In this document: in pieces, positions 35,293 to 44,612 of the stretch | How the letters are laid out: each line of letters starts with the position of its first letter | Numbering within the stretch: position 1 is the stretch's first letter | NCBI RefSeq assembly: GCF_009707545.1 | Contig: NZ_WLYK01000002.1 | Span: 1-64,000 of the forward strand | DNA from: Nakamurella alba | GTDB taxonomy: Bacteria > Actinomycetota > Actinomycetes > Mycobacteriales > Nakamurellaceae | Length of the DNA stretch: 64,000 nt | Direction: 5' to 3' | Program-made: the position numbers and the translations under genes | Notes under the pieces: generated by a model | Database searches by the model: none | Told to the model about the DNA's origin: nothing | Seen by the model: only the letters and a program-made list of their open reading frames with translations

Positions 35293-35308
35293 GCTTACCA
35301 TTATACTG
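35293..35308 (-). promoter_or_regulatory. Promoter -10 and shared 16-bp motif upstream of the Rieske gene
   Basis: The minus strand reads CAGTATAATGGTAAGC, containing a perfect TATAAT (35300-35305). No good -35 is visible at 17 bases, so an activator may be needed. The same 16-bp motif recurs near the FadR-type regulator gene, the second ThDP gene and the Liv binding-protein gene. Confidence 0.55.
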
Positions 35309-35344
35309 TTCACCGGGCAATGCGTTCCGGACGTCGACCTGGTC

Positions 35345-36340
35345 TCATTCCGCACCTGTGGGGGTGAAGAGCCGGCGCGGGTTGTCGGTGAGGATCCGGT
35401 CGACGACGTCGCCACCGACCCCGAACTGCGCCAGCGTGGACCGGAAGCCGTCGAGCACCTCCGTGTAGGCGGGCGCGGCGCCGTCGACGAGCGAGTTGTC
35501 CTCGCCCACGTAGGACACCGCCGAGTCCATCGACAGGCAGATCCGGCTCTCGAACCCCTCACGCACCATGGCGGCCACCAGGCCCGCCCGGAAGCTGTCC
35601 GGCAGGAAGACGTCCCGCCCAACCCGGTCGAGACCGACGTAGGCGCCCAGGCGCAGGATCCGGAGGAACGTCGCGATCGGAGTCCGCCGGTGGTCCAGGT
35701 GCCCGACCACGACGCGGCCCGGATCGACCCCGGCCCGCAGCAGCACCTCGAGCTGCTCCACCCCGGACGAGCCGGACGTGTGGGTCACGATCGGCACGCC
35801 GGTGGCGAGCTGCGCGCCGGCTGCGGCGGTCAGGATCTTCTCCTCGACCGGGACGATCCCACCGGGCGAGGTCGCCACCTTCAGCACTCCGGCCCGGATC
35901 CCGGTGTGCCCGATGCCGTCGGTGATCTCGCCGGCGAAATGGTCCCGGAGCTGCTCGGTCGCCATGTGCCGGAAGTACCCGGGCACGCCGTGCGAGGCGG
36001 TGTAGAGCCCGGTGGCACAGACGATCTGGACCCCGGCGGCCTCCGCCACCCGGCGCAGCAGCAGCGGTCGGCGGTACATCTCGATGGGCGTGGCGTCCAC
36101 CATCGTCCGCAGCCCCAGCGCGGCCGCCCGGCGGAGCTGGTCCACCGCACGGGCACAGGTGTCGGCCTCGTCGACCGCACGGCGCGCGTCCAGGTGCACG
36201 CCGTCCATCCCGAAGAAGACGTGCTCGTGCACCAGGGTCGTGCCGAGCTCGGTGACCGGTACCGTCCCGGTCACCGTGTTGACCACGGCAGAGGTCGGGA
36301 CCGGTGCCGTGGACTGCCTCTCGGCCGGTTCAGCCGACAT
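35345..36340 (-). CDS. Phosphotriesterase-family metal-dependent hydrolase
   Basis: 331 aa, PTE/PHP-like TIM barrel. Metal ligands are seen in TLVHEHVFFG (HxH near residue 38), AGVLKVATSP (carbamylated Lys), PIVTHTSG, VVGHLDHR and CLSMDSA (the Asp). Lactonase or ester hydrolysis is the usual activity of this family outside pesticides. It could open a lactone or ester made by the Baeyer-Villiger enzyme. ATG at 36340. Confidence 0.85.
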   Translation of the reverse strand: MSAEPAERQSTAPVPTSAVVNTVTGTVPVTELGTTLVHEHVFFGMDGVHLDARRAVDEADTCARAVDQLRRAAALGLRTMVDATPIEMYRRPLLLRRVAEAAGVQIVCATGLYTASHGVPGYFRHMATEQLRDHFAGEITDGIGHTGIRAGVLKVATSPGGIVPVEEKILTAAAGAQLATGVPIVTHTSGSSGVEQLEVLLRAGVDPGRVVVGHLDHRRTPIATFLRILRLGAYVGLDRVGRDVFLPDSFRAGLVAAMVREGFESRICLSMDSAVSYVGEDNSLVDGAAPAYTEVLDGFRSTLAQFGVGGDVVDRILTDNPRRLFTPTGAE

Positions 36341-37178
36341 CGGCCGGTACCGCGGGCTCGTAGGAGCCCAGCCGCAGCAGGGTACGGATGTTGCCGCCCA
36401 GCACCTTCGTCAGGGTGTCGGTGTCCAGCCCGAGGTTGAGCAGTTCGTACAGCGGGAACGGCAGCGCGAACATCCGTGGCGCGGAGTAGAAGTCCGACCC
36501 GAAGACGAGTCGCTCCGGTCCGACGGCGTCGATGAACCGGTCGAGCCCGTGCGCCACGGAGATGCACACACCGGTGTCGAAGGTGATGTTGGGGCAGCGG
36601 CGCGCCAGCTCCGGCATCTGACCCGCCTGCGGCCCGGACGAGAAGCCGTCCAGCGCAACGATGTCCAGCTCCGGGAACTTGTCGGCCAGCACCTGCAGTC
36701 GCCACGGCTCCTCCAGGAAGGACTCGGCGAGGATGTGCACGAAGGCCGGCACCCGGTGCTCCTGCAGCCGCGCGAACAGCGGTTCCATCCGCGGGTCGTT
36801 GATCACCGTGCCCTGGAAGTGGTGATGCCAGGTGAAGCCGCGGACGTCGAGTTCGGTGACTGCGCGGTCGATCTCGGTGAGCGCGGCGTCGACGTCCAGC
36901 GGGTCGACGGTGCCCAGAGCGGCGAGGAAGCGGTCCGGGGCGAGATCACGGTAGGCGGCCGCCTGGTCGTTCAGCCGGGGCGCGGTGGTGCTGTGCACGC
37001 CGACCGACGAGGGCGAGATGATCGCCCCGGCGATGCCGTGCGCATCGAGGTAGGCGATACGGGCGTCGACCGGGTCCGCCGCCCGGGTGCCGGTGTTGCG
37101 AGCACCGACCAGACCCTCGATCTCGGCCACGTGGTGATGGACGTCGATGACCTCGCAGGGCGCCTCGGTGGTGATCAC
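36330..37178 (-). CDS. Amidohydrolase-2/ACMSD-family metal-dependent hydrolase
   Basis: 282 aa. The N-terminal motif EVIDVHHHVAEIEG is a metal-binding HxH variant. The barrel continues with TWHHHFQGT, PAFVHIL and a C-terminal FGSDFYSAP carrying the conserved Asp. Members hydrolyse or decarboxylate ring or chain intermediates. GTG start overlaps the CoA ligase stop by 4 bp and its own stop overlaps the PTE start by 11 bp. Confidence 0.83.
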   Translation of the reverse strand: MITTEAPCEVIDVHHHVAEIEGLVGARNTGTRAADPVDARIAYLDAHGIAGAIISPSSVGVHSTTAPRLNDQAAAYRDLAPDRFLAALGTVDPLDVDAALTEIDRAVTELDVRGFTWHHHFQGTVINDPRMEPLFARLQEHRVPAFVHILAESFLEEPWRLQVLADKFPELDIVALDGFSSGPQAGQMPELARRCPNITFDTGVCISVAHGLDRFIDAVGPERLVFGSDFYSAPRMFALPFPLYELLNLGLDTDTLTKVLGGNIRTLLRLGSYEPAVPADVG

Positions 37179-38833
37179 GAGGACACCCCGGTCCGCGCCG
37201 CGAGCTCCAGGGCGCGCACGGCGAGCACCTTCTTGTCCACCTTGGTCAGTGACATCGGCCAGTCCCCCGGCTCCACCCACCACACGTGCCTGGGCACCTT
37301 GTAGGAGGCCATCGCCGTCCGGCAGGCGGCGAGCAGCTCCGACTCGGTCAGCTCGGTGTCCGGGTACTTCTCGACGAACGCCACCGGGACCTCGTCCAGC
37401 TTCGCGTCCGGCAGGCCCACCACCGCGGCCTGACGAGTGCCCGGGACCGTCAGCAGCATCGCCTCGATCTCGGCGGGTGCCAGATTGATCCCGCCCACCT
37501 TCAGCAGCTCCTTGCGCCGCCCGGTCCAGGCGAAGGTGCCGGTGGCGTGGTGCACACCCATGTCGCCGGTGTGGAACCAGCCGTCGGCGTCGATCGCGGC
37601 GGCCGTGGCCTCGGGGTTCCGGAAGTACCCCAGGAACAGGCAGCTGCCGCGGACCACGATCTCGCCCTCGACGTCGTCGGGCAGCGTCGTACCGGTGACC
37701 GGATCCACCACCGCGACCTCGATCCCGTCGAACGGCCGCCCGGAGGTCCCGATCCGACTCTCGTTGTCCCCCGACAGGTCCGGGCAGGAGATGAAGGCGT
37801 TGAGCTCCGTCGATCCGTAGCCGGAGAGGATGGCGGCGTTCGGGAACAGCCGCTCGCCCTGGTCGAAGGCCGCGCGGGTGCCGACCACGGCCACCTGGCG
37901 GACGTGCCCGAAGTCGATGTCGGACCCCGCGACGGCGTCCTCCAGGCCCTGCAGCACGGCCGGGAACTGCGGCCAGAGGGTCACGCAGCGCTCGCGCTCG
38001 ACGAGCCGCGCGGCCGTCGGACCGTCGAACCAGCGGGAGGTGACGAAGGTGAGGCCGGACCCGAGAGCGCCGAGCATGAAGACGAGTGCGGCGGTGTGGC
38101 ACAGCGGTGTGGGGATCCAGACCCGGTCACCGGGCTCGTGGTGCAGGCCCTGCTGCCAGCGGGCCAGCGCGGTACCGCCGATGGCCCGGCCCGAGTGCAT
38201 GACGGCCTTCGGTCGGGACTCGGTGCCGGAGGTGAAGACCATCACCGCGATGTCGTCCGGCGACACCGCGGCGGCCCGGACGGCGACCTCGTCGGGCACA
38301 CCCGGGGCGACGTCCGCACGCAGATCGGCCATCAGCGGGTGTCCGGCCGATCCGACCCGGTCCAACCAGACGATGTCCCGCGGCGCGCCCGCATCGCCCG
38401 CCCCGAACGCCTCGCCCACCAGCCGCGCGGCGTCGTCGTCGTGCCGCCACCCGCCGCCGGCCACCAGCAGGACGCGCATCCCGGTCAGTTCCGCCGCGTA
38501 CCGCAGCTCGTCGGCAGACATCCGGTTGCTCAGCGGCACCGCGACCGCTCCGGCCAGTGCGATGCCGAACAGGGCCTCGACGAACTCGACGGTGTTGGCG
38601 CTGAGCAGGCCGACCCGATCACCCGCCCGCACGTCGAGACCGACCAGCGCACCGGTGATCCCGACGGCCGCCGCGGACAGCTCGGCGTAGCTGCGGCGGT
38701 CGTCGTCGACGACGACCGCCTCGGTGTCCGCCCGGCCGGTGCGACCGGCCGCCAGCAGGCCGGCGAGCGTCCCGGGCCGGGCGCCGCCCCAGATCTCGTC
38801 GTGGCCGGCGATCCCGGAGAGCGTCGTGCTCAT
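37175..38833 (-). CDS. AMP-dependent CoA ligase (acyl-CoA synthetase)
   Basis: 552 aa, ANL superfamily. The P-loop is a variant, FTSGTESRPKAVMHS, near residue 200. YGSTELN, GWFHTGDMG and GRRKELLKVGG are the later motifs, and the catalytic Lys lies in SLTKVDKK. Activates an organic acid to its CoA ester. It follows the LivF gene with a 4-bp overlap, which ties import to activation. Confidence 0.88.
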   Translation of the reverse strand: MSTTLSGIAGHDEIWGGARPGTLAGLLAAGRTGRADTEAVVVDDDRRSYAELSAAAVGITGALVGLDVRAGDRVGLLSANTVEFVEALFGIALAGAVAVPLSNRMSADELRYAAELTGMRVLLVAGGGWRHDDDAARLVGEAFGAGDAGAPRDIVWLDRVGSAGHPLMADLRADVAPGVPDEVAVRAAAVSPDDIAVMVFTSGTESRPKAVMHSGRAIGGTALARWQQGLHHEPGDRVWIPTPLCHTAALVFMLGALGSGLTFVTSRWFDGPTAARLVERERCVTLWPQFPAVLQGLEDAVAGSDIDFGHVRQVAVVGTRAAFDQGERLFPNAAILSGYGSTELNAFISCPDLSGDNESRIGTSGRPFDGIEVAVVDPVTGTTLPDDVEGEIVVRGSCLFLGYFRNPEATAAAIDADGWFHTGDMGVHHATGTFAWTGRRKELLKVGGINLAPAEIEAMLLTVPGTRQAAVVGLPDAKLDEVPVAFVEKYPDTELTESELLAACRTAMASYKVPRHVWWVEPGDWPMSLTKVDKKVLAVRALELAARTGVSS

Positions 38834-39588
38834 TGCTGTCCACCCCGTCCTTCGTCGGTGAGGAACGCCGGCGGCCCGGCGGCCGTGACCTCCTCGGCGA
38901 GCAGGTCCGGGCCCGGCAGGCCCGCACCCAGGGGTCGGGACTCCGCGACCCGACCGGTCTCGATCACGTAGTACCGGGAGGCGAAACCCTCGACCCAGCG
39001 CATGTCCTGCTCGGCCAGCAGCACGGCCACGCCGGTGCGGCAGAGCTTCTGGATCGCCTGGAACACCGCCTCGGTCATCGACGGGGCCAGGCCGGCCGAG
39101 GGTTCGTCGAGCAGCAGGACGTCGGGACGGGAGACCAGTGCCTGGGACAGGCAGAGCATCTGCCGCTGGCCGCCGCTGAGCACCCCGGCCATGGCGTGCC
39201 GGCGCTCGCCGAGCATCGGGAACCACTCGAAGGCGTCCTCGATCGCCGCGGCATCCCGGCCACGGCGGCGCCCGAGCCGGGCGCCGAGCTTGAGGTTCTC
39301 CTCGACGGTCAGGTGGGTGAAGACCGGTGCGCCCTCGCGGACCAGCGACACCCCCATCGCGGCAACGGCGTTCGGCCGCAGTTCGACGACCGACCGGCCG
39401 CCGATCTCGATGGTGCCCCGCGCCTCGCGGTGCACCCGCGCGATGGACTTCAGCAGGGTCGACTTGCCGGCTCCGTTGTGCCCGAGGATGGCCACGATCT
39501 CCTCCTTGTGGACGTCGACCTCGACGTCCACCAGGGCACGGGCCTGCCCGTACCTGGCGCTGAGCCCGGACACCCGGATGCTGCTCAC
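38830..39588 (-). CDS. Branched-chain-type ABC transporter ATP-binding protein LivF-like
   Basis: 252 aa. Walker A GHNGAGKST, signature LSGGQRQM, Walker B VLLLDEPSAGLAPS and switch region AEQDM. The LSGGQRQ and EPSAGLAP forms are typical of LivF. GTG at 39588 begins VSSIRVSGLSARYG. Downstream of the fused LivM-LivG gene. In known systems LivF pairs with LivG. Confidence 0.9.
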   Translation of the reverse strand: MSSIRVSGLSARYGQARALVDVEVDVHKEEIVAILGHNGAGKSTLLKSIARVHREARGTIEIGGRSVVELRPNAVAAMGVSLVREGAPVFTHLTVEENLKLGARLGRRRGRDAAAIEDAFEWFPMLGERRHAMAGVLSGGQRQMLCLSQALVSRPDVLLLDEPSAGLAPSMTEAVFQAIQKLCRTGVAVLLAEQDMRWVEGFASRYYVIETGRVAESRPLGAGLPGPDLLAEEVTAAGPPAFLTDEGRGGQQ

Positions 39589-39601
39589 GTCGTACCTTCC
39601 T

Positions 39602-41407
39602 TCAGGCCATGTGCGTGCGGAGGGAATCCGGCAACCGGTCCAGCTGTGCCACGTCGGGCACCCAGGTCTGCACCCGTCCACGGTCGAGAATGAGGATGTC
39701 GTCGCAGACCTCGACCACGAAGCGCATGTGGTGCTCGATCAGCACCACCGTCCGGCCGGCCCGCGCGACGTTGCGCAGCGCTCGGCCGAGGCGCTCGATC
39801 TCGGCCTCGTCCAGGCCGGCCGCGGGTTCGTCCAGGCAGAAGACGGTCGCCCCGGTGGCCAGTGCCCGGCCGATCTCGATGACCCGCTTCATACCGAGGG
39901 ACAGTGCACCGGCGGGTTTGTCGAGCAGCGAGGGGGCCAGCCGCAGGATGTCGACCACCGGCTGCAGTTCCGCGTCCCGCCGGCGTTGCAGGGCGGCGTT
40001 GCGGCCCACCAGCAGGGCGGCGGCGGAGTCGCTCGATCGGCGCAGCAGCCCGATCTCCAGGTTCCGGCGCACGGTCAGGTCGTCGACCAGCTGCGGGATC
40101 TGGAAGGTGCGGGTCAGTCCCTGCCGGGCGATCGCCGCCGGCGCCATGCCGAGCAACGCCACCTCCCCCAGCCTGACCGTGCCGCTGTCGGCGGGCAGGA
40201 ACCCGGTCATCACGTTGACCAGCGTCGTCTTGCCGGATCCGTTGGCGCCCACCAGGCCGACGATGCGACCGGGCCGGAACTCGCAGGACACGTCGTCGAG
40301 GGCGAGGTTGCCGCCGAACGACTTCGAGACGTGCTCGACCACCAGTCCGGCGGTCCGGCCGGCCGGTCCGCCGAGTTCGCCGGCGGCCGACTCCTCGCCG
40401 GGCACTTCGTCGGCGTCGTCGAGGAAGCCGTCGGCCGCGTCGTCCGGGTCGGCCGGACCCGTCCGGCGGAACCGCCTGCGCCCCACCAACGCGCTCAGCC
40501 CGGACGGCGCGATGATGATCACCAGCAGCAGCACGATGCCGAGCCCGAGCCGGCTCCACTCGCTGAACGGGCCGACGAACTGGCCGTACCCGGCGAAGAT
40601 CGCGGTGCCGACGAGGACCGCCCCGGCCATGTTGCGACCGGCGGCCACCACGGCGCCGAGCAGCACGATCACCAGGCTCAGCGAGAACAGACCCGGGAAG
40701 ACGACGCCGTTGACGAAGACGATCAGCCAGCCGGCCACCGAGGCCGGCAACGACGACAGCAGGTACCCGATCGCTTTCGTCGAGGTGAGCGGGACACCGG
40801 CGGCCTGCAGCGCCTGCGGGGAGTCGCGCAGCGCCATCAGCCGGGTGCCCCAGGTGGTCCGCAGGATGTTGCGGGTGTACAGGTAGGCCCCGACCACCAC
40901 CACCAGGCAGAGGAAGTAGGTGCCGATCGTGCCCAGATCGGTCCCGAACAGCGACAGCTTCCCGACGCCGCTGAGCCCGAACTCGCCGCCGGTGACGCCG
41001 CGGGACAGCCGGGTGATGTCCGGGATGATCAGCACCGCGAAGAACGAGAACAGCGCGAGATAGAAGCCGGAGAGCCGGATCCCGGGCAGTCCGAGGATCA
41101 GCACAGCGACTGCGCCGGCGACGATCGCGAGCGGCAGGGTCCACCACGGCGGGACCCCGCCCTTCACGTTGAACCACGCGGTGATGTACGCCGCGACGGC
41201 CACCACGACCACGTGGCCCACCATGAACTCGCCGGCGATCTCCATGCAGATGAACATCGCCAGCGCGGCCGTCGCGTAGAGCATGATCAGCTGGATCTGG
41301 AACGCCACGTTCGACGCCACCAGGAACGGCGCGGCGATGCCGGCGAGCACCGCAAGGGTCCTCACGTACGGCCCGGCCGCCGCCAGGTGCAGGTTCTTCA
41401 CGACCAC
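39602..41407 (-). CDS. Fused LivM permease - LivG ATPase of a branched-chain-type importer
   Basis: 601 aa. The first ~315 residues are a LivM-type membrane domain with about nine hydrophobic segments and the EAA-like loop LMALRDSPQALQAAGVP. After an acidic Asp/Glu-rich linker (about 325-365) comes the ATPase: Walker A GANGSGKTT, signature LSLGMKRV, Walker B FCLDEPAAGLDE and switch IEHHM. In most genomes these are separate genes. GTG start. Confidence 0.88.
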   Translation of the reverse strand: MVVKNLHLAAAGPYVRTLAVLAGIAAPFLVASNVAFQIQLIMLYATAALAMFICMEIAGEFMVGHVVVVAVAAYITAWFNVKGGVPPWWTLPLAIVAGAVAVLILGLPGIRLSGFYLALFSFFAVLIIPDITRLSRGVTGGEFGLSGVGKLSLFGTDLGTIGTYFLCLVVVVGAYLYTRNILRTTWGTRLMALRDSPQALQAAGVPLTSTKAIGYLLSSLPASVAGWLIVFVNGVVFPGLFSLSLVIVLLGAVVAAGRNMAGAVLVGTAIFAGYGQFVGPFSEWSRLGLGIVLLLVIIIAPSGLSALVGRRRFRRTGPADPDDAADGFLDDADEVPGEESAAGELGGPAGRTAGLVVEHVSKSFGGNLALDDVSCEFRPGRIVGLVGANGSGKTTLVNVMTGFLPADSGTVRLGEVALLGMAPAAIARQGLTRTFQIPQLVDDLTVRRNLEIGLLRRSSDSAAALLVGRNAALQRRRDAELQPVVDILRLAPSLLDKPAGALSLGMKRVIEIGRALATGATVFCLDEPAAGLDEAEIERLGRALRNVARAGRTVVLIEHHMRFVVEVCDDILILDRGRVQTWVPDVAQLDRLPDSLRTHMA

Positions 41408-41423
41408 GACATCCCGTCCTCGG

Positions 41424-42317
41424 TCAGATCTTCCGGACCTCGGCGAGGCCGAGGATCCCGGTGGGCCTGATCATCAGCACGACGACCACGAGCAGCAGCA
41501 CCAGCGGGTTGATGGCCGCCGGAGTGACGAACAGCGGGGTCATCGCGACGACGATGCCGATCGCGGACGCGCCGATGATGGCCCCCTTGAAACTTCCGAA
41601 TCCGCCGATCGCCATGGCGGCGAACCCGTAGAGCAACAGGTCGAACCCGACGAAGGCCGACGAGAAGGTCACCGGGCTCATCAGCAGGCCGGCCAGCACG
41701 CCGAACGCCCCGGCGAGGGCGAACGAGATGAGGATCGTCCGCTGGAAGTTGACGCCCATCAGCTCGATCCCCTGCGGGTCGTCGTGGGCGGCCCGCAGGA
41801 TGCGGCCCATGGACGTCCGGCGCAGCACGATGTCGAGCGCGACCGCCACCACGACGATCACCACGATCATCACCGCGAAGACCCTCCGCACCGGGACGCT
41901 GCCCAGCTGGAACGGTTCACCGTCCCAGTACGAAGGGACCCGCAGCTTCTCCGAGCCGAACCACAATGCCGCGATGCTGTCGACCGCGATGAGAAAGCCC
42001 ATCGTCGTCAACATGACGGCGGTCCGGTCGTTCTTGGTGCGGTTGCGGACCGGCCGGACGGTGATGAGCTCGGTGAGCGCACCGCCGACCGCACCGACCA
42101 CGAGGACGAGAAGAATGGTCAGCCCCCAGCCCATGCCGAGCCCGACCACACCCACGTAGGCACCGACCGATCCCAGGGTGACGAATGCCGCCACACCGAG
42201 ATGGAAATAGCCGGTGGCCGAGAAGACGAGGGTGAAGCCGAGCGCGACAAGGGCGTAGGCGCTTCCCATCCCGAGCCCGGAGACAAGGGCCGTGAGCAGG
42301 GACTGCAAGCTGGGCAT
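41424..42317 (-). CDS. LivH-type branched-chain ABC transporter permease
   Basis: 297 aa, eight or so hydrophobic helices. LivH features are GLGMGSAYALVALGFTLV, GRILRAAHDDPQGIELMGV (EAA loop) and FVGFDLLLYGFAAMAIGGFGS near the C-terminus. ATG at 42317. Located 52 bases downstream of the binding-protein gene. Confidence 0.9.
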   Translation of the reverse strand: MPSLQSLLTALVSGLGMGSAYALVALGFTLVFSATGYFHLGVAAFVTLGSVGAYVGVVGLGMGWGLTILLVLVVGAVGGALTELITVRPVRNRTKNDRTAVMLTTMGFLIAVDSIAALWFGSEKLRVPSYWDGEPFQLGSVPVRRVFAVMIVVIVVVAVALDIVLRRTSMGRILRAAHDDPQGIELMGVNFQRTILISFALAGAFGVLAGLLMSPVTFSSAFVGFDLLLYGFAAMAIGGFGSFKGAIIGASAIGIVVAMTPLFVTPAAINPLVLLLVVVVLMIRPTGILGLAEVRKI

Positions 42318-42369
42318 CGATGCCTCCGAACAGTGGTGACCTCTGCGTGCGGAACTGCCGTGCTGTCGA

Positions 42370-43770
42370 TCAGGAGGTGCTGAGAGGTTCTCCGGGGAAT
42401 GCGCCGCTCTGCGGATCGCCGACGTGGCAGACCCAGGTGAGTGCAGCGGTGTCGACATTCTCCGTGGTGTGGAACTCGCCGGAGAACTTGGGTCCCTGAC
42501 CGCCGAAGAACAGCCACGGCAGATCGGTCGCGGCCGGGTCGTCGTTCATGCCCTCCATGGCGGTGATGGCGGCGGCCGAATCCATCGAGCCGGCCTTCTC
42601 GAAGGCGTAGTCGATACCGGTGAGCATGTCCGATCCCACCGCGGAACCGAGCATCGCCTTCAGCTCGCCGCCGGTGGCCTTCACCGCCGCGACGAAAGCC
42701 TGCTGGGTCGAGCTCAGACCCTCGGGGCCGAAGCAACCGGCCGGCGGGCTGGCCCAGAAGACCTGCCCCCAGGCCTCCTTCGGCACCAGCTGGTCCACCG
42801 GGCTGGACCCGAACCCGGGCGTGCCCATGATCTTCGCGTCCGACCATCCCAGGTCGACGAGACCCTGCGACAGCACGCCGATCGGCGCACCGAACAGGTT
42901 GCCGACGATGACCTCGACGCCGGCGTCCCGCAGCACCTGCAGCTGCGCCGTGTAGTCGGTCGCCGCGCCGTCCAGGAACTGCGGCTCGCCGGCCACCTCG
43001 AGACCGAACTCGGCGGCGGAGGACTGGATGAGATCCGCGTAGCCACGCCCGGTGTCGTCGTCCAGACCGACGATGCCGATCTTCGTCGCACCGGTGCCGG
43101 CTGCGGCCGCCAGCATCATCTTCGTCTGCTGGGCGGGCAGCAGCGCGAACTGGAAGTTGGTCGGGAAGTCTGCCTTGTCGCCGACGCCGCTGGATCCCGC
43201 GGCGGTCGCCCCGAGCAGGCCCGCCTCGGTCACCTGCGGCAGCACTGCGGCGGTGATCGGGCCGATGGTGTCGGGGATCACCGCGTCAACGGTGCCGCCC
43301 GCCAACAGGTCTCGCATCGCGGTGACCGCCTGCTGCCCGTCCCCGGCGGAGTCCCGGGTCTCGATGACCACCTTCTGGCCGAGGATGCCGCCGTCCTGGT
43401 TGAGCAGGCAGGCCTCGGCCTGCATGCCGAGCAGGATGTTCGACCCGACGGCGCCGAGCGGCCCGGACAGCGGCAGCACGGCGCCGATCACGAACTCGCC
43501 GTCGAGCGGCGACGCCGGCTCGCAGGTGATCTCGGCGGGCGTGGTGGCGCTGCTCGTCGCCTCGCTCGAGGTGGCACCACCGGTCGAGGTGGCCTCGCTG
43601 CTGGAGGTCGGTCCGCTGGTGGCCCCACCCGATGATGCGGCGGAGGCCGTCGTCGGGGTCGCGGCCGCGGACGACGATGACGTCCCCGCCTCCGACCCTG
43701 ACGAACAGCCGGCCAGGACCACGGCCGTGAGGGCCAGTCCCGCCAGTTGATGGGTGCGACGAAGTCTCAT
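42370..43770 (-). CDS. Substrate-binding lipoprotein of the branched-chain-type importer
   Basis: 466 aa, LivJ-type Peripla_BP_6 family. The N-terminus has a signal peptide and lipobox VLAGCS (Cys near 22), then a long Ser/Thr/Ala linker (about 23-80). The mature domain starts at FVIGAVLPLSGPLGAVG and has ILLGMQAEACLLNQDGGILGQK. Substrate unknown; aromatic acids are a common ligand class for such systems in catabolic clusters. ATG at 43770, GGGAG Shine-Dalgarno. Confidence 0.89.
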   Translation of the reverse strand: MRLRRTHQLAGLALTAVVLAGCSSGSEAGTSSSSAAATPTTASAASSGGATSGPTSSSEATSTGGATSSEATSSATTPAEITCEPASPLDGEFVIGAVLPLSGPLGAVGSNILLGMQAEACLLNQDGGILGQKVVIETRDSAGDGQQAVTAMRDLLAGGTVDAVIPDTIGPITAAVLPQVTEAGLLGATAAGSSGVGDKADFPTNFQFALLPAQQTKMMLAAAAGTGATKIGIVGLDDDTGRGYADLIQSSAAEFGLEVAGEPQFLDGAATDYTAQLQVLRDAGVEVIVGNLFGAPIGVLSQGLVDLGWSDAKIMGTPGFGSSPVDQLVPKEAWGQVFWASPPAGCFGPEGLSSTQQAFVAAVKATGGELKAMLGSAVGSDMLTGIDYAFEKAGSMDSAAAITAMEGMNDDPAATDLPWLFFGGQGPKFSGEFHTTENVDTAALTWVCHVGDPQSGAFPGEPLSTS

Positions 43771-44016
43771 GCTGGTCTCCCTTGGAACGCAGGGTGCCGA
43801 GCACCCTGCTTGTCGTCGTTGACTTCGCTGCTCGGCAGATGCAGCGTCCAGAGCTTCACAGTCCGATCACTTTCAGGATATCCATGCCTATGGTTGTCCC
43901 GCTCGGTGAACGTTTCGGAGTCTATGCGGACGGCGAACCGCAGGGCAAGTAGGAGATTCGGGCTGGTCGAACCCAGTTCCGTGCGGGACAAGCACTTTTC
44001 ACCCGTGGCCTACCCT

Positions 44017-44032
44017 GAAGATCGTTATACTG
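44017..44032 (-). promoter_or_regulatory. Shared 16-bp motif upstream of the Liv binding-protein gene
   Basis: The minus strand reads CAGTATAACGATCTTC, which shares the CAGTATAA part with the Rieske site and has a TATAAC -10 candidate. The site is ~250 bases from the start codon, so a long leader would result. Weakest of the four matches. Confidence 0.4.
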
Positions 44033-44214
44033 AATCGGTGATTCATTCCTGACCTGGCCGGACGTGGCAGGCACACCGTCCGCGGCCGCACCGGGGTCCC
44101 GGGCCACCCGGCGGACACCGCCCGGCGTTGTCCCGGCGCGCCCCGGAGGGTGACGACCCGGCCGACGGCACGATCGCGGCCGCTGGTGACTCCCGACCGG
44201 CAGTGCGTCCCGCC

Positions 44215-44319
44215 GGATCGAGCACTGCTTGATCGAGCACTGCTTGATCGAGCACTGCCGGATCGAGCACTGCCGGATCGAGCACTGCCGGATCGAGCAC
44301 TGCCGGATCGCGCTCCGCC
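44215..44319 (+). repeat. 15-bp tandem repeat, six clear copies plus one degenerate
   Basis: Units GGATCGAGCACTGCT / TGATCGAGCACTGCT / GGATCGAGCACTGCC repeat with exact 15-base period from 44215 to 44304. A degenerate unit GGATCGCGCTCCGCC follows to 44319. No spacers, so it is not CRISPR. The core ATCGAGCACTG resembles the units at 32009 and 47643. Confidence 0.9.
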
Positions 44320-44584
44320 GGATGGGATCCGCCGGCTGGGTATCAGCGCCCGGTGGACCCGCCCACCTGGCCGGGATCGCCGATTCGCCGGATCGGGCCG
44401 GCGGTGGCTTGCGCAGCCGGAGGACCGCGTGTGGCCACCCCGACATCCCGATGGCACAGGGGTGCTCGGACGGCAGCGACGCCGGAGGCACCCCTTGAAC
44501 CAGTCCGGAGGAACCGTCCACGCATCCGGACGGACACCCGGCGCCGGTGGTATGTCGTCCGACCCATGGTGCGGCGCCGCCGGA

Positions 44585-44603
44585 CCTGACCGACCAGGTC
44601 AGG
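44585..44603 (-). terminator. Terminator hairpin downstream of the FadR-type regulator gene
   Basis: CCTGACC / GGTCAGG with a 5-base loop, perfect 7-bp stem, starting 10 bases after the regulator stop at 44613. No U-tract follows, as is common in GC-rich actinobacteria. Confidence 0.55.
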
Positions 44604-44612
44604 ACTCTCTGA

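Larger units (their letters stand above)
43771..44612. other. 842-base noncoding region upstream of the Liv importer
   Basis: Contains no credible gene. It holds the binding-protein leader, an operator-like motif (44017), a 15-bp tandem array (44215) and a terminator for the regulator gene (44585). Plus-strand ORFs over the array are translations of the repeat. Confidence 0.6.
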
